In this document: positions 56,281 to 64,000 of the stretch, one piece after another
Layout of the letters: each line of letters opens with the position of its first letter
Numbering within the stretch: the stretch's first letter is position 1
Assembly (NCBI GenBank): GCA_964059195.1
Contig: CAXKWD010000007.1
Location: forward strand, 25,679,023 to 25,743,022
DNA from: Ectobius pallidus
Taxonomy: Eukaryota; Arthropoda; Insecta; Blattodea; Ectobiidae
Direction of reading: 5' to 3'
DNA: 64,000 bases
Notes under the pieces: generated by a model
What the model was told of the DNA's origin: nothing
The model's database searches: none
What the model saw: only the letters and a program-made list of their open reading frames with translations
Position numbers and translations under genes: made by a program

Positions 56281-56404
56281 ACAAGGCGTGATGTAATAAA
56301 TTTACAGACATCTGACTGCATTGGAGTCAAGGCCCTCAATGATCAGCAACGTGACTTTTTAGTATAGTCATGATTTCCAATTTAAAAGCATGTGACTTTT
56401 AATT

Positions 56405-56590
56405 AGTTATTACTCCGGTACCGATCAACCGATTTGGTTCAAAATGAATAGGCTTCTTGCCATGGACATTATAAATGTGAATATCAAGTTTCATGAAAAT
56501 CCGATAAAGCGTATTTGGGTTATCGCGCGTACAGCCACACGGACAGACCTTTTCCCGTCCCCTACACAACTTCATACAGTACCATTCTGG
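56405..56590 (+). repeat. Repeat family I, third copy, partial
   Basis: TTACTCCGGTACCGATCAACC, then AAATGTGAATATCAAGTTTC and ATGAAAATCCGA match 8390-8490. The second half differs. Confidence 0.7.
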
Positions 56591-56603
56591 CACTTAATTA
56601 CAT

Positions 56604-56628
56604 AATAATAATAATAATAATAATAATT
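56604..56628. repeat. (AAT)n microsatellite
   Basis: Eight AAT triplets. Confidence 0.85.
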
Positions 56629-56629
56629 T

Positions 56630-57188
56630 AATTAAGCCTTTAGGTACAGAATACAATTGGCCAAGTCAATTATGTAAAACCATAGCTCACACATACAATA
56701 ATTATTTAAAATAAATATGGTTAAAACTTAGAGATGGTGTATAAATAGGCTAATAAGAATTAATATATATTATGTGCAACGTATTTTTAATTAAATGCAA
56801 ATTACTCGTATTTAGTTTGTTAGAGTTGCAATCAAAAAAGATAATAATATTGGCATTAAAATGGTTGCTATTAATAGTCTTCCTGGAAAAAAAACTGTGC
56901 TCTAGTCTCTGGTGTGTCAAGAGCTAATTAGAAAATTTGGTCCTGCTTTTTCTGTCTGAAATTCTCTTCGCCCTACTTCAGTGGCATTCGTTACGTCACT
57001 TCTCTTCAAGTTAATGTTAATGTCTATTATTGTAAATGCATGGCAACTGTCTGTGGTTTATGTAGGCTTTTTGAACGTATCGCAGTTTTAATCTGATTAA
57101 TTTATGAAATCTCTTTACCCTCTTCATAACCGTTAGTTGAAAAAGATTTATTTATGAAAACTTTTTTTACTATTTCAGCTCAAACTCT
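56630..57188. other. Non-coding stretch, nothing recognised
   Basis: AT-rich, no gene or repeat partner seen. Confidence 0.45.
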
Positions 57189-57189
57189 C

Positions 57190-57737
57190 AGGAGTTTGGG
57201 ATCTGTGTCTGTACGGTAGGGTAGGCCATGGAACTATTGCTTGTCAATGGTTTCTATTGCCGGTGTGTTTAATGGAGTAAATTTCAACCGATATTAATTG
57301 AAATGGATATGATACAGGATGAAAATGTGAGGATAATTCAAGGTATGTTAATATCCAATTCGGTATTCGACGTTACGTCTGGGGACATAGGCGTAACCAG
57401 GCCGACCATATGGGGGGGGGGTTATAACATCTGGAGAGGGGAGTTCCGGGGTCCTCCCCCCGGAAAATTTTAAAAATTAAGGTGCACAATAACGAGTTTA
57501 AAGCTTCCCACGCTTTAAACTCATATTAAGTAATTTATAAGCAGATTTTTAAAAAAGGTGATATATCACAATAATGAAATAAATAGTACTATTTTCCCTT
57601 TTTTAATCAATGGGGGGGGGGTTCAAACCCCCAAACCCCCCCCCCTCGTTACGCCTATGTCTGGGGAGACCATGAAAAAACCCATGTCAAATTGGCCAGC
57701 CCCGGGATTTGAACCTGGGACCTCCCGAATGCGAGTT
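57190..57737 (-). mobile_element. SINE family C, reversed copy, interrupted by hAT MITE D2
   Basis: Reverse complement of the SINE at 11691-11992, covering its 3' end (57190) to just past the B box (GGGATTTGAACCTGGGACC at about 57703). Removing 57386-57667 restores a continuous SINE sequence across TTTCCCCGG / TCTCCCCAGA. Confidence 0.85.
57386..57659. mobile_element. hAT-type MITE D, copy 2 (274 bp)
   Basis: Ends CATAGGCGTAACCAGGC and CTCGTTACGCCTATG. Perfect 8-bp duplication TCTGGGGA at 57378-57385 and 57660-57667. Same interior as copy 1, plus about 60 bp near the left end with GGGGTCCTCCCCCCGG, which resembles the repeat unit of hAT element E. Confidence 0.93.
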
Positions 57738-57739
57738 AT

Positions 57740-58550
57740 GAAAACTTATTGCATGTCAAAACTGGGTATTTGGAAACATCGGCTACATAGCACAGCATCG
57801 CGCTTGCACGTTGGTCAGTCATTGAATGAAGATATCTAGCCAAGCAATGTCTGGGCTTTGGAGCATGCTCTCTGGATCTGTCACCGCCTGACGCCATTCT
57901 CTCTTTCGTATTTTCGTCATGTGAACTGTGAGGTAATACCATTCAATTAAACCATATGTAGCCGATCTTCCTCTATACCCTCTTTCAGACCTCGCTGTGT
58001 AAATGTCAACACTTTAAACTACGAGGAAATTTTAGATCACTGCATATAAATCCGACAGGTCCGAATTCGTTTCTTAACTCAACAAATTTTCATTTATAAA
58101 TAATTTAAATGTCACCAGCGAGATAGAACTAAAAGACGTTATATTAATAAACGCAGGGTATTTCAATTTAGGTTTTATTATAACGTTGGTACTCTTTTAC
58201 TTTAAACTATAACAAAATTGTCATGGCAGAGGGAACTTTTAGCCTGAAGTTGAACCTTTTATATTTTGTATACAAATTTACTAGAGGAGCGCTATGAAAC
58301 ATCAAATAAAAAATTGTAAAATTCCGATTTGTAGTACTGTTGAGCATGCTTAATCATTTATGTAAGCCTGCATTTTTAGGCATTGTTCAATAGTCATACG
58401 ATTGGAAGATCAATTGAATAAGTCTATCCTTGCTGCTTTTCTGTTATTTTTTTTTTTCGTTCGATTATTTAACCACTTGTATACTGCTGTTTAGGCATGT
58501 AACTAATTCGTATTTGTTGAGGGTTATGTTGTTTTACAGAATATTTGTAT
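57740..58550. other. Non-coding stretch, nothing recognised
   Basis: Spacer; no gene seen. Confidence 0.45.
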
Positions 58551-58551
58551 C

Positions 58552-59680
58552 TGTCTTATACCCACAACTTATGCTTTATAAAGTACCGTTACATAGTAAA
58601 CCTAAAATATATTTGCTTTTAACAAAGTACAAATTGTTGTCAAGTCAGATAGTATAATATAAATTATTTCCTGAAACAGAAGGACCTACAATATACTCGT
58701 CATTGAGTTAAAATATTAAAGATTATTACAGCAAGGTTATATCAACGTCATGTAATTAAAATGTTAAAATCTTGCGTGTCTATGTAGGGTCCTCTTCATG
58801 GGCGTACGGTTGAAACCCCTCCCGAAATATCTGCAATATTTTGAAGATAAGATCATGTAAGGAAATTAATTTAAAAAAAAACTCTGATTCGGTTGTTACA
58901 TATTTTACCATTTCGTACATATCAAACCATTATTTAAAATTTATCGTAATTTATTTAAGATTCAAATTTCAAAACCTCATTGTGTTGAATATTTTTCAGC
59001 TTAATAACATTGATGTATTACTAGTAAACAAAGATCCCTTTAGAATCTGTCAAATGACAACTCGAATACTCCCTCCGAAATCCATCAACCTGTTTGTAAA
59101 GCCAACAGTAATCACGAGCTCATCCCAAAATTATCATGAAGGAATCGGCATTAATCGGGCTTTTCCACCGGTGGATTTACAGATGACTTCAAAAACGTGC
59201 CCTATGCACCATACAGTATTATGATAATTTTTCAAAAGAAAGTTTTTATTTATAGAATCTAGCTTAAACGAGAAATGGATAGAAATCTCAAGAAAAACAG
59301 CTTCAAAGACTGATCTGCATATTAATTTATTACAGTGTATTAATTATCACAATACAACTATTTAGTAATTAAAAAAGTAATAAGTCACAATGTACGCAAG
59401 GACATGGAGCTGAGACGACTTTATATTGAACCCCTCCCGAACAAAATTTCACCGTAGGCCTACGCCCATGGTCCTCATAACTGTTGATGAAAGCCTGAAT
59501 ATGGCCTATTTAGGCTGAAATGTATACATATCCATTTTATCTTGTTATATTATATGATCTCACTTTACAACACTGCATACTTGAAGTTATAACATAACGT
59601 CACGTAATAATGTAAAGCAAATAGATTTTAGCCTACTATGTGAGGGTACCTTATAAAACATAAGTTGTGGGTATAAGGCG
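58552..59680. mobile_element. Foldback X, interrupted by a hAT MITE
   Basis: The left arm (58552-58665, CTTATACCCACAACTTATGC...) is an inverted match to 59560-59680 (...CATAAGTTGTGGGTATAAG), about 115 bp at moderate identity. The hAT element at 58797-59470 lies in the loop. Ends not resolved. Confidence 0.6.
58797..59470. mobile_element. hAT-like element N (674 bp)
   Basis: Ends CATGGGCGTACGGT and ACCGTAGGCCTACGCCCATG. The right end has GGCCTA inserted relative to the left. Target duplication GTCCTCTT / GTCCTCAT (7 of 8). CCCCTCCCG occurs near both ends. A 127-codon plus-strand frame (58841-59224) has no recognised domain and may be chance. Confidence 0.75.
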
Positions 59681-59684
59681 GATA

Positions 59685-60398
59685 TAAATGGTGTGCGAAA
59701 CCTGCAACCAACGCCGGTTTGCTGGAATTATGTCCCGCAGCAGTTCTTTTTCCTGCCCATAAATCTACAGGTTGTCGCATTTGTGCACACATAAATAGCG
59801 TCAACATGGGCCGGAATCAAACCCGCGAATTTGCGATTATAAAGCCAGCGTAGTGTTAAAATACCTAAAATGATCATGGTTACAAAATGAAGTTATTAAA
59901 TACATAATCAAAAGTGATTTAAAAATAGGAGACTTAAGCATTTTGCAAAGGGGAGAAACATCCCAAGTTTAGGTTTACGTAAACATGGTTAAAAACAATA
60001 TTTATCCTCACTTTCTCTAAGCCTATGTTTATTATGAATGAATTTTAGCCTTCAGAATCCCTTAAGGGCCATTATAACAGATTTTAATAATGTTGATAAA
60101 TTTTAGTTCGTTTACGTCTTCGATAGACTTTCGTTTTGTTTATCAGAATCAAAGCATATATATAAAGCATAATACATGGAAAATAAGGACAGGATTGTTT
60201 TTTGTTATGATTCTCCTTTGTGTATTGATTTTGAACCTGTAACTGTAGAGACGGTTAGCGATAAATTATTATGTAAGAAAATATGCAGGCATTTTTGTCC
60301 CCAACTCCCTTTGGATGTTTTGTTATGTGTGTGTTAACTTATAGGCTAGTCATGGGCCATGTAATGTAGATGTTCATCGAATGGATAACATGACATTA
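59685..60398. other. Spacer with a reversed tRNA-like fragment
   Basis: 59805-59870 reversed has a B box GGGTTTGATTCC in a tRNA-like head, a likely SINE fragment. Otherwise unrecognised. Confidence 0.45.
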
Positions 60399-60401
60399 AT
60401 A

Positions 60402-61062
60402 CGAGGGCTGTCCAGAAATTAACCGACGTTTTGAAAATAAAAATAAAAAGAATTGAAAAAAAAATTATTACATACATTTTGAAGGTAGACCCTTAGGCTA
60501 TTTTTCTACATAATCGCCATTCAAATTAAGGCATTTATCATACCGTGGCACAAGCTTTTCGATACCCTCTCTGTAGAAATCCGCCGCCTGCGATTTCAAC
60601 CACTTCAGAGGATTTATTGGGAAAAGTGTTTCAAAAAAAGCTTTAGACTTTTGTAATATGCAATTCGTGCAGAAAATTCAAACAAAATCTTAGTAACGTT
60701 GCATAGCAACGACTTTCTCTTCCTTTTTGCAATCACTCTACTGGAAGATAATTCCATTTTCGCGATTTTCTCGAAAATGGCTTTAAAGATTTTGTTTGAA
60801 TTGCATATTACAAAAGTCTAAAGCTTTTTTTGAAACACTTTTCCCAATAAATTTTCTGAAGTGGTTGAAATCGCAGGCGGCGGATTCTACAGAGAGGGTA
60901 TCGGAAAGTTGTGCCACGGTACGATAAATGCCATAATTTGAATGGCGATTATGAAGAAAAATAGCCTAAAAGTCTACCTTCAAATTGTATGTAATAAAAT
61001 CTGTTTTTTCACTTTTTTTACTTTTTATTTCCAAACGTCTGTTACTTTCTGGACAGCCCTCG
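60402..61062. mobile_element. Palindromic mariner-derived foldback element (661 bp)
   Basis: Ends CGAGGGCTGTCCAGAAATTA and the reverse of CGAGGGCTGTCCAGAAAGTA, with TA on both sides (60400-60401, 61063-61064). The arms are inverted copies. The right arm on the plus strand reads EVVEIAGGGFYREGIGKLCHG, i.e. the EWLKSQAADFYREGIxKLVPRYDKC end of mariner transposases with small changes, followed by GDYxEK-like remnants. The 60-bp loop includes CTCTACTGGAAGATAATTCC. No intact transposase. Confidence 0.88.
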
Positions 61063-61084
61063 TATTTATATAACTTACAATGTA

Positions 61085-61325
61085 AGTGCAAAATTGGCGC
61101 TATCAATCGAAACGTCGTGGATTCGTTACCCGATGAAGTCGTAGGAATTTTTCAATTTACCTAGTCTTCCTGGTAAGATCATGGACATGGGGTCGACTCA
61201 GTCTCTTCCAGATATGAGTACTCGGAGAAATCCTGGGAATAAAGGCGGCCTCCTAATGTCAAATAATCTGGGATCCTGGCCTCATGGAAGCCTAAAGACA
61301 TCCACAGGCCTTACAGATCACTTTA
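61085..61325 (+). mobile_element. SINE family A, diverged copy
   Basis: GGATTCGTTACCCGATGAAG (B-box region), GGGGTCGACTCAGTCTC, GAGTACTCGGAGAAATCCTG and the AAAGACATCCACAGGCC end align with the SINE at 2696-2995 with many substitutions, so it is an older insertion. Confidence 0.75.
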
Positions 61326-61329
61326 ATTT

Positions 61330-61885
61330 ATGGACGTATTTGAGGAAATAGTGATCGATAATTGAATAGTTCATATTTAAAACTATTATTTTGATAATGC
61401 TGCAAAGTATGCCAATATGCTAGAAGTAAAGAAAGCATTTTTCAGGCCCAACTTAAAAAAAATCTTGTTTTATATTCAGCCGCGTTATTAGTAATTAAGA
61501 ATTACAATAGGTTTACTTAAACATAACTAACCATCGCTACTAACACACTACCAATCCGAATAGGGTTGAAATAGCGTATCTTTTCTTGTACTCGTAAAAG
61601 CACATTATGAGCATGCTTTCGTTAGGCACAAGGTTAATCCCTCCTACTATAGGCCTGCTTGGATTCAAATAATTATATTTTGAATCAAATTGTTTTGACA
61701 GATGCAGGGGGAACGGTATAAGGTGTAAACTTCCTGGTACTCATCATAAACACAAAACCCACGCACATTCCTACTTCAAAAAGAATGTTCGAATTCGTTA
61801 TTAATTTGGAATTATGCATTTTGTTGGATGCCCACAAATTGCATGTAGCAGACTCATATTTAAGAGAAGTCTGTCCAATCTCACC
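61330..61885. other. Non-coding stretch, nothing recognised
   Basis: Lead-in to the minisatellite. Small frames on both strands lack homology. Confidence 0.45.
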
Positions 61886-61886
61886 T

Positions 61887-62697
61887 CCCTTGTGCATGCA
61901 ACCCTGCGTGTGTGTTTTCACGCTCACCTCCCTTGTGCATGCATCCTTGCGTGGGTGTTTTCACGCTCACCTCCCTTGTGCATGCATCCTAGCGTGTGTG
62001 TTTTCATGCTCGCCTCCCTAGTGCATGCATCCTTGCGTGGGTGTTTTCATGCTCACCTTTCTTGTGCATACATCCTTGCGTGTGTGCTTTCATGCTCTCC
62101 TTCCTTATGCATGCATCCTTGCGTGTGATTTCATTCTCACCTCCCTTGTGCATGCATCCTTGCGTGGGTGTTTTCACGCTCACCTCCCTTGTGCATGCAT
62201 CCTTTCGTGTGTGTTTTCATGCTCACCTTCCTTATGCATGAATCCTTCCGTGTGTGCTTTCATGCTCGCCTCCCTTGTGCGTGCAACCTTGCGTGTGTGT
62301 TTTCATGCTCACCTCCCTTGTGCATGGATCCTTGCATGGGTGTTTTCACGCTCACCTTCCTTGTGCATGCATTATTGCGTGTGTGCTTTCATGGTCACCT
62401 TCCTTATGCATGATCCTTGCGTGTGTGTTTTCATGCTCACCTCCCTTGTGCATGCATCCTTGCGTGGGTGTTTTCACGCTCAGCTCCCTTGTGCATACAT
62501 CCTTGCGTGTGTGTTTTCATGCTCACCTTCCTTGTGCATGCATCCTTGCGTGTGTGCTTTCATGCTCACCTTCCTTATGCATGCATCCTTGCGTGTGTGT
62601 TTTCATGCTCACCTTCCTTGTGCATGCATCCTTGCGTGTGTGCTTTCATGATCACCTTCCTTGTGCATGCATTCTTGCGTGTTTGTTTTCATGCTCA
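61887..62697 (+). repeat. 43-bp minisatellite, about 19 units
   Basis: The consensus unit reads TTGTGCATGCATCCTTGCGTG, given as TTGTGCATGCATCC then TTGCGTGTGTGTTTTC and ATGCTCACCTCCC. Nearly all units are 43 bp (one is 41, one 42). Variant sites (GTGGGTG/GTGTGTG, CACG/CATG, CTCCC/CTTCC, TTGTG/TTATG) recur in a partial order, hinting at higher-order duplication. Forward frames lack stops, so long overlapping Cys-rich frames arise (208 codons at 62025-62651). I regard these as non-coding. Confidence 0.93.
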
Positions 62698-62699
62698 CT

Positions 62700-63100
62700 C
62701 CGCCAGCCCTTGGACTTATACCTTGTGTATTCCATTTTAGTAACAGGGCTCTAAGATTTATCTGATGTTAAGACTAATCCACTGAACTTTAAAACATTTT
62801 TTACTTTTCAAATCTGCTTGGATTGTTTTGTTCAGAACTCATTTATTTTATTATTATTAATTAATTATTATGAGTATGAATAATTTGTCTGGAAAACCCC
62901 ATTTATTGAAGGTTCGTTCGCTCTGTCGATAAACCGTAATCATACTGTCGTGGAGGGCAGAGGAAGTTAAACGATAAAACATTGTACACAAGTGACTGTA
63001 GAAAAAATGACGTACAAGCTTTCGTAAATAACGCGTCTCTTTAATTAATTATTTAAATACCAGAAAAGATAAAAAAAATTATATTTATCTGCACAGAAAT
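62700..63100. other. Non-coding stretch upstream of an exon
   Basis: Probably intron or intergenic sequence if the exon at 63107 is real. No upstream exon identified. Confidence 0.4.
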
Positions 63101-63106
63101 TTTCAG

Positions 63107-63326
63107 AATTAGGTATAAAGTTGGTTACCGCAAAGACAGTAAGTATGTTTTTGGATATGCTCGGCCTGATCTGTTCAGGATTGGAAGGACTGAATATGAG
63201 GACAGTATTAGCAGAGAAGCATACAAGATTTTGAAGAAAGAAAAGGATGCTGGCATTAATCGGCTGTACAAATTCAATCGCTTGGGGAAGAGCCAGTTCT
63301 ATGATGATATATCACTTAAGGCTTAA
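63107..63326 (+). CDS. Probable 3'-terminal exon of an unknown host gene
   Basis: A TTTATCTGCACAGAAATTTTCAG acceptor region (two AG choices) precedes an open frame of 72 codons. The protein includes YKVGYRKDSKYVFGYARPDL, EYEDSISREAYKILKKEK and INRLYKFNRLGKSQFYDD, and the stop TAA is at 63324-63326. Composition (Tyr, Lys, Asp, Arg balanced) is unlike the repeat-derived frames nearby. AATAAA follows at 63400-63405. There is no Met start, so it would be missed by ATG-based calling. I do not recognise the family. An alternative is a processed-pseudogene fragment. Confidence 0.5.
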
Positions 63327-63399
63327 CAACTTTCTCATTATATATACATAAATGGACAATTGTATTGGCATGTTCAACAGTGGGAGTAATTAGTTTTGC

Positions 63400-63405
63400 A
63401 ATAAA
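63400..63405 (+). promoter_or_regulatory. Polyadenylation signal AATAAA
   Basis: Lies 74 bp after the stop codon of the candidate terminal exon. A second AAATAAA-like site is at about 63438. Confidence 0.45.
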
Positions 63406-63604
63406 GTCTTAAATTTGTTTTAATATCGAGGTTTTCAAAATAAATGTTGACAATTTATGGTAATATTGGCCTACGAAGAAAGTAATATGTAGGTATGAAA
63501 GATGGATCTATAGCATTTTAAAAACAGCTTGCTTCTAATTCTCTAAACCAGGCTTTAATTATTTATAAGAGATTGACACATTCAGGTATATATACACTCA
63601 TAGA

Positions 63605-63892
63605 ATGGAACTGAATCCAGATAAATGTACATTTGGCACTACTTGCATGAAATACAAGACTTCGTGGATGGGTGCAGCGAACTGCGAGATATCCACACGC
63701 CGACATTCATATAATTTCGAGGTGAATAAAAATATGAATCAGCTCAAGGAACAAAGGAGATATAGCTTTTACTCGAGAAGGCGACTGGTCGTGTACAATG
63801 CAAATCTTTTAGAAAAACTGGCACATTTAACTTTGCTATTGTATGAACATATAGCAGATGCCCGCGATAATTTAAATAAAATTAAAAATTAA
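63605..63892 (+). pseudogene. Gypsy-type LTR retrotransposon reverse-transcriptase remnant
   Basis: The frame starts MELNPDKCTFG, close to the LxLNPxKCxFG block of gypsy/Ty3 reverse transcriptases, and later reads NQLKEQRRYSFYSRRRLVVY and LEKLAHLTLLLYEH. These sit where the family has LKELRxFLGFxxFYRRF and xxIxxPLTxLL. Between them the sequence is degenerate. It runs into repeat H at its end. Truncated on both sides. Confidence 0.5.
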
Positions 63893-64000
63893 GAGAAAAA
63901 ATTAAAGCATATTAACACTAAAACGCGAATCATTCATTAACTAAACGATTAATAATTATAGTGAAATAGCTAAAAATCCGACTTTGGAGTGCATTCCATT
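63857..64000 (+). mobile_element. Repeat family H, copy 5, running off the window
   Basis: GATGCCCGCGATAATTTAAA, TTAAAAATTAAGAG and CGCGAATCATTCATTAACTA match H4 at 38.9-39.0 kb and the H array. The 3' part lies beyond the window. Confidence 0.75.

Noticed and set aside
58841..59224. 127-codon frame as a gene
   Set aside because: Lies within the hAT-like element N, AT-rich composition, no recognised domain; chance cannot be excluded.
62025..62651. 208-codon Cys-rich open frame
   Set aside because: It is a by-product of the 43-bp minisatellite. All three forward frames are open, unit length is not a multiple of three, and one- and two-base unit indels shift the frame without any sign of selection.
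61887..62697. CRISPR-like array
   Set aside because: Units are contiguous 43-bp tandem repeats without unique spacers, in a eukaryotic setting.

Overview
The window is AT-rich eukaryotic intergenic DNA. Pol III-type SINEs, mariner/Tigger/hAT/Kolobok-type DNA transposons, decayed non-LTR retrotransposons and insect-type cysteine-tailed transposon proteins point to an arthropod, most likely an insect with a large repeat-laden genome. A blattodean is a guess, not something I can show. There is no operon, rRNA gene, genuine tRNA gene or CRISPR array. No complete host gene is visible. Only two short stretches look like host exons: a terminal exon on the plus strand at 63107-63326 followed by AATAAA, and a possible internal exon on the minus strand at 20989-21146.

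Layout. 0-10 kb: a tandem repeat (640-1075), a 442-bp hAT element with a perfect 8-bp target duplication (1981-2422), a tRNA-derived SINE (2696-2995), two near-identical copies of high-copy family A (3674-4520 and 9202-10056), a TTAA-flanked Kolobok-like element with broken THAP and P2X7-tail-like reading frames (4604-6047), an array of family H (6069-7636) and a TA-flanked MITE with a matching empty site (7911-8187). 10-26 kb: SINEs of several families, LINE 3' ends with ATT microsatellites, a 674-bp palindromic mariner derivative (18134-18807) and a Tc1/mariner-type transposase pseudogene broken by a LINE and a second mariner palindrome (22200-24410). 26.5-37.7 kb: the most intricate part, a four-level nest. 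Family A copy A4 holds an 8.6-kb TA-flanked element (Y), which holds a 4.4-kb hAT-like element (E), which holds a 3.1-kb inverted-repeat element (F) with a broken PIN-nuclease-like gene. 38-50 kb: a SINE, a Tigger MITE, a multi-shell foldback (about 43.88-46.17 kb), and a Tigger element (46657-49917) carrying a 2.5-kb foldback flanked by a 10-bp duplication. 50-64 kb: RTE/LINE remnants, hAT-like MITEs, a second hairpin-bearing element (55727-56199), a third mariner palindrome (60402-61062), a 19-unit 43-bp minisatellite (61887-62697), the terminal exon and a gypsy-type RT remnant.

No genes here form a pathway. The story is successive transposition. Nesting with intact target duplications gives relative ages and exact element ends. 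Two signals are not explained by ordinary annotation. First, the octamer TAGGCCTA occurs about 31 times, and paralogue comparison shows it arising by gain of GGCCTA at a TA, as an excision scar would. Second, a hairpin occurs in three copies with compensatory changes, a conserved tandem GA mismatch and different stable loops. All calls were made by eye, without database searches; boundaries given without a target duplication are approximate.
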